DNA of 64,000 nucleotides from Borreliella mayonii. GTDB lineage: Bacteria > Spirochaetota > Spirochaetia > Borreliales > Borreliaceae. The notes beneath the pieces were generated by a model. The model was not told the origin of the DNA. It ran no database searches and was given only the letters and a program-made list of their open reading frames with translations. This document shows positions 21,650-30,798 of the stretch, piece after piece. Every line of letters starts with the position of its first letter. The stretch's first letter is position 1. The stretch spans positions 124,001 to 188,000 of the forward strand of contig NZ_CP015780.1 in assembly GCF_001945665.1 (NCBI RefSeq), given 5' to 3'. The translations under genes and the position numbers were made by a program.

Positions 21650-22522
21650 AGGCTTATATTTTTCTGGAACCCACGTCTTTACAACTTCTTTATTCTTTTC
21701 AACAAATTCAACTGCATTGCGGTACTCTTTGCCTGGCTCTTTATCATTTCTATCCATTAAAGGCAATATTAAATCATCACTCCAATAAAAATGATCAAAA
21801 ACATAATATGCATCATAATCATCATTTTCAAGACCAAGTCTAACAAGAGTATGTACACTCTCAATTCCCCCCATAATTAAATCAGGATCATCAAGAAACT
21901 TAATATCATACCTAGAAAAAGCCCAATGAGGCTTCCACAAAGGAACTAAAATCCATTCGTTTCTTTTTATTGAAGAGTCCAAACTTGCAAGCATAACGCT
22001 CTCACTTGAAGGAACTAGCTCATATTCTTTACTTAATCCATAATAATCAAGCGCTTGTTCTGTAACAATTTGAGTTCCCGCACCAGCATCTATACCAATC
22101 ATTTTGTTTTTAAACGCAGCACCTTTACCCTTAAGCTCACTAATGCTAGAAATTGGAACATAACTTGGCACCACGAAACCCTGAATGGTGCCTTCATAAT
22201 TTGCACCAAGATCAACAAATTTTGTTTTCAGCTTTTCGTAATAAAATTTATCAGCTGTAGGAACCCAAGAAGATACCGTACCATCTACCTTTCCAGATGC
22301 TAAGTATTGATACATTATAGATGTGGTAACTGAAAATATTTCTGCATTGTAGCCCATTTTTTCAAAAACAACCTTCAATACATTTGTAGCTGCTGTTTCT
22401 CCGCCCCAATTCACATATCCAATTTTTACAGATTTCAAATTCTTTGAACTCTTTTTTCCATCACAAGACAAAAAAATAAGAAAAATACAAATTCCAATGA
22501 ATAATTTATATATAAAATTCAT
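21638..22522 (-). CDS. proX: Glycine betaine/proline ABC transporter substrate-binding lipoprotein
   Basis: The solute-binding component of an osmoprotectant or choline-type ABC importer. The 294-residue protein has a lipoprotein signal ending FLSC ([17 protein letters not shown]) and the OpuAC-family core: [30 protein letters not shown], and [15 protein letters not shown]. The Trp and Tyr residues in the first two segments are candidates for the aromatic cage that holds quaternary ammonium groups. GGAGATTATTTT precedes the ATG at 22522. Last gene of proV-proW-proX. The actual substrate (betaine, proline, choline) cannot be told from sequence. Confidence 0.9.
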   Translation of the reverse strand: MNFIYKLFIGICIFLIFLSCDGKKSSKNLKSVKIGYVNWGGETAATNVLKVVFEKMGYNAEIFSVTTSIMYQYLASGKVDGTVSSWVPTADKFYYEKLKTKFVDLGANYEGTIQGFVVPSYVPISSISELKGKGAAFKNKMIGIDAGAGTQIVTEQALDYYGLSKEYELVPSSESVMLASLDSSIKRNEWILVPLWKPHWAFSRYDIKFLDDPDLIMGGIESVHTLVRLGLENDDYDAYYVFDHFYWSDDLILPLMDRNDKEPGKEYRNAVEFVEKNKEVVKTWVPEKYKPLFD

Positions 22523-22579
22523 AAAATAATCTCCATATCATAAAATGGCCTCCAAATACAAAGTCCAATAAATATCAAT

Positions 22580-23479
22580 TTATTTATTATATATTTCTAA
22601 AAATCTTTTAAATTTATTTTCTCTCTTTCCGCCATAATGATCTGTATTTAAATAGCTAAATTTAATAAAGATAGATTGCATAATCCTATCTAAAATAATA
22701 GCTATAATAACAACTGCTAATCCAGATATTAAACCCTCGCCAAAATTTAATCTTTCTATAGAGTAAATCACAGTCCTGCCCAAACCAGACGATCCAACCA
22801 TTGCAGCAATTACTATCATAGATATCGCCATCATTATTGACTGATTAATACCTTCAATTATGCTCTGAAGAGAAAGAGGAAGTTGAACTTGAAAAAGAAT
22901 GCGCAAATTACTACTACCAAAGGACTTAGCCGCCTCTATTACTTCATCTGAAACTTGAACAATTCCCAGCCTTGTATATCTAATAACAGGAGGCATAGCA
23001 AAAACTATTGTAGCAAAAATAGCAGAAGCTGTGCCCATTCCAAAAAAAGGAATAGCAGGAATCAAGTAAATAAAAGGGGGCATGGCTTGCATCAAATCTA
23101 GAATAGGTTTTAAAAAAACATAAAACCTTGGGAAATATCCCCCCAAAATACCTATAGGAATTCCTAAAATAACAGAAACTAATACAGAAACAAATATAAT
23201 AGCTATTGTATCCATTGAAGCTTCCCAAAGATTAAAATACAAAATAAAAAAGAATCCGGGTAAAATTAAAAATATTAATCTCTTTTTCAAGAAAACAAAA
23301 CTTAGCAAGCATACAGTCAAAATAAAAAAAAGTGGATTAACAAAAAGAAATAAATTTTTCAAATTTTCATATAAAAAAATTATACTTTTAGAAAAACCTA
23401 CCCCATCAGAAATTGAAAAATTATCAACCAAAAAATCAAAAAAATTATCTATTTTTAATATAAAAAAATCTTTATTCAT
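22580..23479 (-). CDS. proW: Glycine betaine/proline ABC transporter permease
   Basis: A 299-residue inner-membrane permease with about seven membrane helices. The EAA loop that docks on the ATPase is visible as EVIEAAKSFGSSNLRILFQVQLP (EAA followed by G at the usual distance). Segments VLVSVILGIPIGILGG and LDLMQAMPPFIYLIPAIPFFG are typical of ProW/OpuAB. AGGAATTT precedes the ATG. Six bases separate it from proV, so the two are co-transcribed. Confidence 0.93.
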   Translation of the reverse strand: MNKDFFILKIDNFFDFLVDNFSISDGVGFSKSIIFLYENLKNLFLFVNPLFFILTVCLLSFVFLKKRLIFLILPGFFFILYFNLWEASMDTIAIIFVSVLVSVILGIPIGILGGYFPRFYVFLKPILDLMQAMPPFIYLIPAIPFFGMGTASAIFATIVFAMPPVIRYTRLGIVQVSDEVIEAAKSFGSSNLRILFQVQLPLSLQSIIEGINQSIMMAISMIVIAAMVGSSGLGRTVIYSIERLNFGEGLISGLAVVIIAIILDRIMQSIFIKFSYLNTDHYGGKRENKFKRFLEIYNK

Positions 23480-23485
23480 AAATTC

Positions 23486-24604
23486 CTATCTTGATAATAA
23501 ATCAGAAATTTCATTTAAACTAATATATCCAACAATAGTTCCCTTTTCTTTTATTATTAAATAATCTTGCTTATTCAAATATTCAACAATTTTTTTTATC
23601 TCGTCATTTAAGTCTAAATTTAAGGATACAAGATTATCATACCTTTTATTAAGAACTTTGTCATACAAACTAAAATTTTCACCTTGACATTTAATAATAA
23701 CATTTAAACCATTATCACTACCAGAGTTTAAATCAAAATCATATTTTAAAATATCTTTTATTTTTAAAATATTTAAAACAGGTAAATTTTTAATAAAATC
23801 AGATATAAAATCTGTACTAGGATTGGCTAAAATTTCTAAAGGTTTGCCAACTTGAATAATTTTTCCATCTCTCATAAAAGCAATTCTATGCCCCAATTTA
23901 AAAGCTTCAATTAAATCGTGAGTAATAAACACAACTGTTTTTTTAAGTTTAGCTACCAACCTTAAAAGTTCTTCCTGCATTTCTCCTTTAATTAAAGGAT
24001 CAAGTGCTGAAAAAGCTTCATCCATTAAAAGAATATCTGGATTAACCACCAATGCTCTTGCTATTCCAACTCTTTGCTTCATCCCTCCAGAAAGTTCATT
24101 AATATATTTATATTTTGAATCCTCAAGCCCCACAAGATTTAACACCTCAATAGCAAGCTCTTCTCTGATTTTCCTGGGAATATGCTTGACTTCAAGCCCA
24201 TAAGTAACGTTTCTCAATACATTCATATGGGGAAAAAGTCCAAAGTTTTGAAAAACCATTGCAAATTTATCTTTTCTTAAATTAGAAAGATCTTTTCGAT
24301 TTATAGCATTCATTTCCATGTTATTTACCAAAATAGATCCTGAATCTATTTTATAAATGCCATTTAAACACCTGACTAAAGTAGACTTACCACAGCCTGA
24401 CATACCCATAATAACTAAAATTTCATTTTCATAAACATCAAGATTAATATTAGCATTTGCAATAAAAATAGAAGATTCTTTGTAGATTTGCATTCTATCT
24501 TTGCCATTTTCATAGTCTTTTATAGCTCTACTTATCTGCTTTTTGTCAACATAATACGAAAACACCTTATAACAATCTTTAATTTTAACAGCAACCCTAC
24601 TCAA
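23486..24604 (-). CDS. proV: Glycine betaine/proline ABC transporter ATPase
   Basis: The 372-residue ATPase energises ProW. Walker A GMSGCGKST, Q-loop VFQNFGLFPH, signature LSGGMKQRVGIARAL and Walker B ILLMDEAFSALDP are all intact. The C-terminal 110 residues form a CBS-like regulatory region (LNKQDYLIIKEKGTIVGYI), shorter than in E. coli ProV. Translation starts at a TTG at 24604, six bases after GAGGAG; there is no nearby in-frame ATG, so the ribosome binding site decides this start. Confidence 0.93.
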   Translation of the reverse strand: MSRVAVKIKDCYKVFSYYVDKKQISRAIKDYENGKDRMQIYKESSIFIANANINLDVYENEILVIMGMSGCGKSTLVRCLNGIYKIDSGSILVNNMEMNAINRKDLSNLRKDKFAMVFQNFGLFPHMNVLRNVTYGLEVKHIPRKIREELAIEVLNLVGLEDSKYKYINELSGGMKQRVGIARALVVNPDILLMDEAFSALDPLIKGEMQEELLRLVAKLKKTVVFITHDLIEAFKLGHRIAFMRDGKIIQVGKPLEILANPSTDFISDFIKNLPVLNILKIKDILKYDFDLNSGSDNGLNVIIKCQGENFSLYDKVLNKRYDNLVSLNLDLNDEIKKIVEYLNKQDYLIIKEKGTIVGYISLNEISDLLSR

Positions 24605-24697
24605 AGCAAACTCCTCAATAAGCCTGCATTATACTTTATAACACATCATTATAAATTATACTAAAATTATTAAATTTTTGCCGATCCGAAATAAAAA

Positions 24698-24727
24698 AAC
24701 AAAAGATCCTTTAAAGGATCTTTTGTT
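24698..24727 (-). terminator. Rho-independent terminator of flaB
   Basis: A perfect 30-base palindrome (arms 24698-24712 and 24713-24727, core AAAGGATC/GATCCTTT) lies about 30 bases after the flaB stop. On the minus strand it is followed by seven T residues, the classic intrinsic terminator form. It also insulates flaB from the proVWX operon downstream. Confidence 0.9.
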
Positions 24728-24758
24728 AATAATTTATTATACTAATTAAATTAAAATT

Positions 24759-25769
24759 TTATCTAAGCAATGACAAAACATACTGAGGAACTTGATTAGC
24801 CTGTGCAATCATTGCCATTGCAGATTGTGTTAAGATACTATTAGTTGTTGCAGCTACAACCTCATCTGTCATTGTAGCGTCTTTTATTTGAGCATAAGAT
24901 GCTTTTAAATTTTCAATTGCATACTCAGTACTATTCTTTATAGATTCAAGTCTATTTTGGAAAGCACCTAAATTTGCTCTTTGATCACTTATCATTCTAA
25001 TAGCATTTTCTATTTTAGCAAGTGATGTATTAGCATCAACTGTAGTTGTAACATTAACAGGAGAATTAACTCCGCCTTGAGAAGGTGCTGTAGCAGGTGC
25101 TGGCTGTTGAGCTCCTTCCTGTTGAGCACCTTCTTGAACAGGCGCAACCTGAGCAGTTTGAGTTCCCTCACCAGAAAAAAGATTTGCAACATTAGCTGCA
25201 TAAATATTTACAGCAATAGCTTCATCTTGATTTGCTCCAACATGAACTCTTAAGGTCCAAGAAGCTTGAGACCCTGAAAGTGATGATGGTGTGTTAATTT
25301 TTGCAGGCTGCATTCCAAGCTCTTCAGCTGTTCTTACATTTTGAGAAGCAGATTTGTTTGACAACATGTGCATTTGGTTATATTGAGCTTGATCAGCAAT
25401 TCTATTAATTTCGTCTGTAAGTTGCTCTATTTCAATTTGTATAGAACCTCTGTCTGCATCTGAATATGTGCCGTTACCTGATTGAACTGCCAATTCTTTC
25501 ATTCTTACTAAAACTTTTTCTACTTCATTCAAATTCCCTTCTGTTGTCTGAATAAAATTAATGGCTTTTGAAGTATTTCTAGAAGCTTGTGACAAACCTC
25601 TTATTTGAGCATTAATCTTACCAGAAACTCCCATACCAGCAGCATCATCAGAAGCTCGATTAATTCTGTATCCACTAGAAAGCTTTTCTTGAGTTTTGCT
25701 AAGATTAGCAGCATTAATACCATTATTTCTTGAAGCATTAATAGCTGATGTATTATGATTTATAATCAT
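24759..25769 (-). CDS. flaB: Flagellin FlaB (p41), major periplasmic flagellar filament protein
   Basis: Core filament protein of the periplasmic flagella and a shape determinant in Borrelia. The 336-residue protein has the conserved flagellin N-terminus (INHNTSAINASRNNG; LSSGYRINRASDDAAGM) and C-terminus (QANQVPQYVLSLLR). The variable middle is short and rich in Gln, Ala and Pro (about residues 205-235), as in Lyme Borrelia. GGAGG at 25778-25782 is eight bases before the ATG. Flagellin secretion needs no signal peptide. The leader holds a hairpin that may bind CsrA. Residue differences from the B31 sequence I recall are confined to the middle. Confidence 0.98.
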   Translation of the reverse strand: MIINHNTSAINASRNNGINAANLSKTQEKLSSGYRINRASDDAAGMGVSGKINAQIRGLSQASRNTSKAINFIQTTEGNLNEVEKVLVRMKELAVQSGNGTYSDADRGSIQIEIEQLTDEINRIADQAQYNQMHMLSNKSASQNVRTAEELGMQPAKINTPSSLSGSQASWTLRVHVGANQDEAIAVNIYAANVANLFSGEGTQTAQVAPVQEGAQQEGAQQPAPATAPSQGGVNSPVNVTTTVDANTSLAKIENAIRMISDQRANLGAFQNRLESIKNSTEYAIENLKASYAQIKDATMTDEVVAATTNSILTQSAMAMIAQANQVPQYVLSLLR

Positions 25770-25808
25770 ATATCATTCCTCCATGATAAAATTTAATTAT
25801 TTATTTTT

Positions 25809-25824
25809 GGCAAATCCTTTTGCC
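25809..25824 (-). promoter_or_regulatory. flaB leader hairpin with AGGA loop, candidate CsrA-binding site
   Basis: On the minus strand the leader reads GGCAAA-AGGA-TTTGCC, a perfect 6-bp stem with AGGA in the loop, the form CsrA prefers. A second GGA is the Shine-Dalgarno itself (GGAGG at 25778-25782), about 26 bases downstream. CsrA is known to repress flagellin translation in bacteria, including B. burgdorferi; binding at this exact hairpin is inferred. Confidence 0.6.
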
Positions 25825-25832
25825 TGTTAAAA

Positions 25833-25838
25833 AGAATA
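25833..25838 (-). promoter_or_regulatory. Putative flaB -10 element
   Basis: On the minus strand TATTCT is preceded by TGC, an extended -10 form, and sits just upstream of the leader hairpin. No good -35 is seen; the upstream region is a T-rich tract instead. The predicted transcript start gives a leader of roughly 55-60 bases. Confidence 0.45.
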
Positions 25839-25895
25839 GCACAAAAAATTAAAAAAAAGAAACGCAGAAAACAATAGCATTAAAAATAATTACTA

Positions 25896-27893
25896 TTATT
25901 TATTTCTTTGATTAAAATCAAAAGCCTTTAATGTGTTTTCCTGATCTTTCATGCGCTTAACAGTAAAGTCTAAGGTATTAAGTTCACCTTCCACTTTTCT
26001 CTCTCTATCATCATACTTCTTTTTATAATCTTCAACTTTATTTTTTTGATTAAAAATTTTCAAGTCGTAATTTTTTATTTTATTATAAAAAACTCCTCCT
26101 GAAGCCACAAGAGGAGACAAACAATCTCCTAGCATTTTAGCAATTCCATTATCATATACTCTGTCACCATTAAGGTCGAATAAAAAAAGCTCTCTAACAT
26201 TATCAATGTTATTACGAATTGATTCATCAAACTTTTTCTCATCAAGCCTTAAATATCTAGAAAGTCCACCAGAAGAAGAAATGGAATTGGTAAACACTCC
26301 TATCTGATTAATTATTGAAAAATTAGGATCACTAGTAGCATAGGGCTTAAAAATTATTGACTCTAGTCTGGATTTAAGATTTTTCAATAAAAATTCAGAC
26401 CGCAGAATACCTAAATTTTTATAAGCCTCTTCTTTTTGAGAATCACTAAGATAGGTCAACTCTTCAACTATATTAGATTTTTGATTGCTAAGTTGATCTT
26501 CATTGGAACTTACAATATTAATCTCAGCAAGAACCTCATTATAAGCACCAATAAAATCCAAAAGAACTCTCTTAATCCCCTCATAATCAGGCTCAACCTT
26601 AGCTTCAACCATATCGCTTGAGGCTTTTTTTAAACTTAATGTTACATTTGGAACTAAATCATTAATAACATTTGAATCCCTCTCAACATCTACTCCATCA
26701 AATTTTATTTTTGCATTCTCAGCAAAACTTTTAGCATTTATTGGCAAATGACCATCTCTATTTTTTGGATCAAAAATTTCAACATTGCTAATCACAATTA
26801 CTTTATTATTTGCTTTATTTTCAATATTTATTTCTTCTAGATTAGAAAGAGCTCCAACATCAATCTCAACCTCTTCAAAATTATTTGAAATATTTACTAA
26901 AGGAAGCTCTAAAGAACCTTCCTTGCTACATATCTTAACCATATTCATTTGAATATATTTTTTTTCCAAAGGAGTTTTTAAATCAGATCCAAGATCAACT
27001 ACACTATCTTCACTATCAACTTTTGCATCTTTAAATGTAGCCCCTCCAGGATTAAAAATAATCTTACTATCAGGCTCTTCTAAACCTGTATCAAAATACT
27101 TAACTTCAAATTTAATCTTACTCCTAGATGTAATTTCAATATCTTCAGGAATTTCAATTGATACTTCTGAAAGCGGATTGAGAATAAGGCTATTATTCTC
27201 AAAAGCAAGTCTATTATTGCTGCTAGATTGATTTAAAGCAATATCTGAAAGATTAGGATTAAAATTGGTTTTAAGTTCGCTTAAAATTCCAATTTGCTTA
27301 GCAAAAGACAATCCTTCTCCCTTGATAACAAGTTTATTTTCTTTGCCTTCCTTTAAGGATTGCAAAACAAAACGACTATTTCCATTTTTATCACTTTTTA
27401 CTATTTTTGCAGATAAAAAGCCCTTTCCCTTGTTATTAATATCTCTCACAAGTAAATCAATGTTACCATTACTTTTTACATTAATTTCCTTCTTGCCAAC
27501 TAAAAATATATAATCTCCCTCTGGGATTGTAACTTTTTTAGGATCAAAGTTTGAAGACAAAAAAACATCGGCTGAGGCTATTTGATCAACAATTAATTTG
27601 TGAGTCTCATTTTTAGATCCATATCTAGTAGACAAGGTTAAAACTTCGCTATTACTAGAATTTCCTGACATTAGATTAAAAGGACTGTTAAGTGACGTAA
27701 TTTCTTTTGCAAGAGAATTTAAAGTAGAGATTTTCCTATTAATTAACTGCCAAGCACTTTTCTCTTGCTCTAAAGATTCAAGTTTCTTAAAAGAAGAATC
27801 AATTTTAGCTTTATCGGACTTAAGCATGGATTCACGAATTTCTTTAGTATTATATTTACTCTCAAGTCCAGGAACAAAAAATCCCGATGCCAA
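25896..27893 (-). CDS. fliD: Flagellar filament cap protein FliD (hook-associated protein 2)
   Basis: Caps the growing flagellar filament and helps flagellin fold onto it. The 665-residue protein begins ASGFFVPGLESKYNTKEI, the usual FliD opening (G-L-x-S-x-x-D/N), and ends in a long coiled coil (KNKVEDYKKKYDDRERKVEGE then QENTLKAFDF). ALNSPFNLMSG-like and FVLQSLKEGKENKL-like segments fit the family. Translation seems to start at a TTG at 27893, about eight bases after GGAGGG; no earlier ATG is available. It lies upstream of flaB on the same strand but flaB has its own promoter region. Confidence 0.9.
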   Translation of the reverse strand: MASGFFVPGLESKYNTKEIRESMLKSDKAKIDSSFKKLESLEQEKSAWQLINRKISTLNSLAKEITSLNSPFNLMSGNSSNSEVLTLSTRYGSKNETHKLIVDQIASADVFLSSNFDPKKVTIPEGDYIFLVGKKEINVKSNGNIDLLVRDINNKGKGFLSAKIVKSDKNGNSRFVLQSLKEGKENKLVIKGEGLSFAKQIGILSELKTNFNPNLSDIALNQSSSNNRLAFENNSLILNPLSEVSIEIPEDIEITSRSKIKFEVKYFDTGLEEPDSKIIFNPGGATFKDAKVDSEDSVVDLGSDLKTPLEKKYIQMNMVKICSKEGSLELPLVNISNNFEEVEIDVGALSNLEEINIENKANNKVIVISNVEIFDPKNRDGHLPINAKSFAENAKIKFDGVDVERDSNVINDLVPNVTLSLKKASSDMVEAKVEPDYEGIKRVLLDFIGAYNEVLAEINIVSSNEDQLSNQKSNIVEELTYLSDSQKEEAYKNLGILRSEFLLKNLKSRLESIIFKPYATSDPNFSIINQIGVFTNSISSSGGLSRYLRLDEKKFDESIRNNIDNVRELFLFDLNGDRVYDNGIAKMLGDCLSPLVASGGVFYNKIKNYDLKIFNQKNKVEDYKKKYDDRERKVEGELNTLDFTVKRMKDQENTLKAFDFNQRNK

Positions 27894-28071
27894 AATAATG
27901 CCCTCCGGGATAAATTATATCATTAATAAAATTGAAAATAAAATACAATATAAAATAAATAAAAAACATAAACTTTAAGCATCTAAACACTTTAAAATAA
28001 AAAAGTATAAAAAGTAAAAACTTTAAAAAAAATTAATGTTTATAGTAAAATAAATTAAAAGGAGCATAAAA

Positions 28072-29277
28072 ATGCCAAATTTTTGCTTATTCAACTCAAA
28101 ATCCGTTTTAACTGGAAATGATAAAATAGATAATTCAGCGGTTCTGATTAAAGATAATAAAATTTTTGATATTGTAACGTCTGATAGGCTTAAAAAAATG
28201 GATCTGGGAGAATACAAAATGATTGATACAAAAGGCAATTATATAACTCCTGGCCTTTACGACAATCATATTCACGGATTTCACGGTCATGGAACAGACC
28301 AGTGTTCAACAGAATCAATACTTAAAATGTCAGAACATTTAGCACAATACGGCGTAGTAGGATTTTTACCAACTCTTTATCCAAGACCAATAGATGAAAT
28401 GATTGAAGCAATAAAAGCCTGCACAGCAGCAATTGGCAAAGAAAAGGGAGCTAAAATTCTAGGACTTCACCTTGAAGGACCTTTTTTTTCTCCTGAAAAA
28501 AAAGGAGCTCACCCCGTTTCTCATCTTCATGAACCTAGTATTAAAGTTATGCAAAAACTAATAGATGCAGCTGGTGGGGTATTTACAGAACCAAACGGCA
28601 AAAGAAAAACACATATAAGCACAATGACTGTTGCTCCTGAGCTTAAAGGCATGAGAGAGCTTGCAATATTTTGCCTTGAAAACAATATAAACCTTCAAGC
28701 AGGACACACAAATGCAACATATGAAAATATGATAGAAGGATTTCAAGTTGGAATACTCCATACAACCCATTTTTTCAACGCAATGTCAAAACTTGATCAC
28801 AGAAATCCAAATGCAATAGGAGCAGTATTAATACACGGCGATGTTTCTTGTGAAATTATTGCAGATGGCCACCATATACACCCAAAATTAGTTTTAATGC
28901 TTAGAAAGCTTAAGGATATAAGTAAAATAGTCCTTGTAACTGACGGGCTTACTCCAAATTGTCAAACTTGTGGAAAACTAATTGCAAATGGAGATGAAGT
29001 TTATATTGCAGAAGATGGATTATTCCATAGCGTGAAAAGCAACACGATAGCTGGATCAACACTCACAATGATACAAGGTCTTAAAAATTTAGTAGAATTC
29101 GGATACAGTTTAAGCGATGCTGTTCAAGCAAGCTCCTACAATCCAACAAGAATCCTCAATATTGATAAAAAGGGATTAATATGCCATGGATATGATGCAA
29201 ACATCAATGTCTTAGATAAAGATTTTAATCTAAAGTTAACAATGATAGAATCTAAAATAATTTTTAACAATCTCTAA
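28072..29277 (+). CDS. nagA: N-acetylglucosamine-6-phosphate deacetylase
   Basis: Removes acetate from GlcNAc-6-phosphate, the first step in using GlcNAc or chitobiose taken from tick or host. The 401-residue amidohydrolase has the metal motif [11 protein letters not shown], the GlcNAc-6-P signature [15 protein letters not shown], the metal-binding histidines in LQAGHTNA and [12 protein letters not shown], and VTDGLTPNC with the catalytic Asp. AAAGGAGCATAAAA precedes the ATG. nagB follows after 26 bases, forming a two-gene operon. Confidence 0.95.
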   Translation: MPNFCLFNSKSVLTGNDKIDNSAVLIKDNKIFDIVTSDRLKKMDLGEYKMIDTKGNYITPGLYDNHIHGFHGHGTDQCSTESILKMSEHLAQYGVVGFLPTLYPRPIDEMIEAIKACTAAIGKEKGAKILGLHLEGPFFSPEKKGAHPVSHLHEPSIKVMQKLIDAAGGVFTEPNGKRKTHISTMTVAPELKGMRELAIFCLENNINLQAGHTNATYENMIEGFQVGILHTTHFFNAMSKLDHRNPNAIGAVLIHGDVSCEIIADGHHIHPKLVLMLRKLKDISKIVLVTDGLTPNCQTCGKLIANGDEVYIAEDGLFHSVKSNTIAGSTLTMIQGLKNLVEFGYSLSDAVQASSYNPTRILNIDKKGLICHGYDANINVLDKDFNLKLTMIESKIIFNNL

Positions 29278-29303
29278 CTTTAAACTATTTTAAGGAGATA
29301 GCA

Positions 29304-30110
29304 ATGAGATTAATAATCAGGCCTACATATGAAGAGATATCAAGGTGGGCAGCCAATCATGTAGCACAAAAAATTAAAGAATTTTCTCCAACAAAAGAAA
29401 AGCCATTTATCCTTGGGCTTCCAACAGGAAGCTCTCCAATTGGTATGTACAAAAATTTAATTGAATTAAATAAAGATAAAAAAATTTCATTTCAAAATGT
29501 CATAACTTTTAACATGGATGAATATATAGGAATTGAAAAAAATCATCCTCAAAGTTACCATTCATTTATGTGGAAAAATTTTTTTTCTCACATTGATATT
29601 AAAAAAGAAAACATAAACATATTAAATGGAAATGCTTTAAATCTTGAAAAAGAATGTGAAGAGTATGAAAAAAAAATGAAAGGTTTCGGAGGAATCATGC
29701 TTTTTGTAGGTGGAATTGGGCCTGATGGTCACATTGCTTTTAACGAACCTGGTTCCTCCCTAACATCAAGAACAAGAATTAAAACTTTAACCCAAGATAC
29801 AATCATTGCTAATTCAAGATTTTTCGAAGGCAATCTGAACAAAGTTCCCAAAAGTGCACTAACTGTTGGAGTTGGAACAATTATGGATTCACAAGAAATT
29901 TTAATAATAGTAAACGGACATAGTAAAGCAAGAGCATTAAAGCATGCTATTGAAAAAGGCATTAATCATATGTGGACAATTAGCGCGCTTCAATTACATA
30001 AAAATGCAATCATAGTATCTGACAAAAATGCAACTTACGAATTAAAAGTCGGAACGGTAGAATACTTTAACGACATAGAAAAAGAAAACTTTAATAATGA
30101 CTTAAAATAA
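29304..30110 (+). CDS. nagB: Glucosamine-6-phosphate deaminase
   Basis: Converts glucosamine-6-phosphate to fructose-6-phosphate and ammonia, feeding glycolysis after NagA. The 268-residue protein has the phosphate-binding [12 protein letters not shown], the NMDEYIG segment with the catalytic Asp, and [18 protein letters not shown] with the active-site His. Length is standard. AAGGAGATAGCA precedes the ATG. The end converges on sodA with 63 bases between. Confidence 0.96.
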   Translation: MRLIIRPTYEEISRWAANHVAQKIKEFSPTKEKPFILGLPTGSSPIGMYKNLIELNKDKKISFQNVITFNMDEYIGIEKNHPQSYHSFMWKNFFSHIDIKKENINILNGNALNLEKECEEYEKKMKGFGGIMLFVGGIGPDGHIAFNEPGSSLTSRTRIKTLTQDTIIANSRFFEGNLNKVPKSALTVGVGTIMDSQEILIIVNGHSKARALKHAIEKGINHMWTISALQLHKNAIIVSDKNATYELKVGTVEYFNDIEKENFNNDLK

Positions 30111-30173
30111 ATTACTTAACATTTTAAAGTAAAATACTAAGCCTAAAATTGAAAATCTTTACAAAAATAAAGG

Positions 30174-30785
30174 CTAATTGTTAACTTCATTGTAAATTTT
30201 TGAAACTTCTTCCCAATTTAAAGCCTTAAAAAATGCATCAACATATTCAATTCTTCTATTTTGATATTTAAGATAATAGGCATGCTCCCAAACATCAATA
30301 CCTAAAATCGGCTTATAAGACTTCATTAAAGGACTATCCTGATTAGGCATTGAAATAACTTTAAGCCCACTATCAGGACACAATACTAACCACGCCCAAC
30401 CACTTCCAAAAATTTTCATCGCGGTATCTTTCAAATTAGCCTTAAGAACATCTAGGCTCCCAAAAGCCGTATTAATATCATCTTTAAACTTTTCAAAAAG
30501 ATTACTCTTATTTCCTGGCCTTAAAGTTCTAAAATATAAAGTATGGTTCGAATAGCCCCCAGCATTATTTCTTATTAAAGTTTGAAATTCCTCTGGAAAA
30601 TCATGAATATTTTTCAATATGTTTGACACATCTGTTAAATGAATTTTCCCCATTTTTTCAAAAATAGAATTCAAGTTCACTACAAAACCATTATGATGTT
30701 TGCTATGATGAATTTCCATAGTTTTAGCATCAATATAAGGCTCAACAGCATCATAATCATAACCAAGTTCTGGCAGCTTAAACAT
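30174..30785 (-). CDS. sodA: Superoxide dismutase (Fe/Mn family)
   Basis: Dismutates superoxide in the cytoplasm; the only SOD known in Lyme Borrelia, which avoids iron, so manganese is the likely metal. The 203-residue protein starts [19 protein letters not shown]. Metal ligands are seen in [21 protein letters not shown] and [15 protein letters not shown]. The start at 30785 follows AGGGGGTTTT; the longer open frame upstream is an overlap with secA and should be ignored. It lies 13 bases after the secA stop, so it is probably co-transcribed with secA. Confidence 0.95.
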   Translation of the reverse strand: MFKLPELGYDYDAVEPYIDAKTMEIHHSKHHNGFVVNLNSIFEKMGKIHLTDVSNILKNIHDFPEEFQTLIRNNAGGYSNHTLYFRTLRPGNKSNLFEKFKDDINTAFGSLDVLKANLKDTAMKIFGSGWAWLVLCPDSGLKVISMPNQDSPLMKSYKPILGIDVWEHAYYLKYQNRRIEYVDAFFKALNWEEVSKIYNEVNN

Positions 30786-30798
30786 AAAACCCCCTGTT

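Noticed and set aside
30111..30173. Terminator between nagB and sodA
   Set aside because: Only a 5-bp AGCCT/AGGCT stem with a long loop can be drawn; too weak to call.
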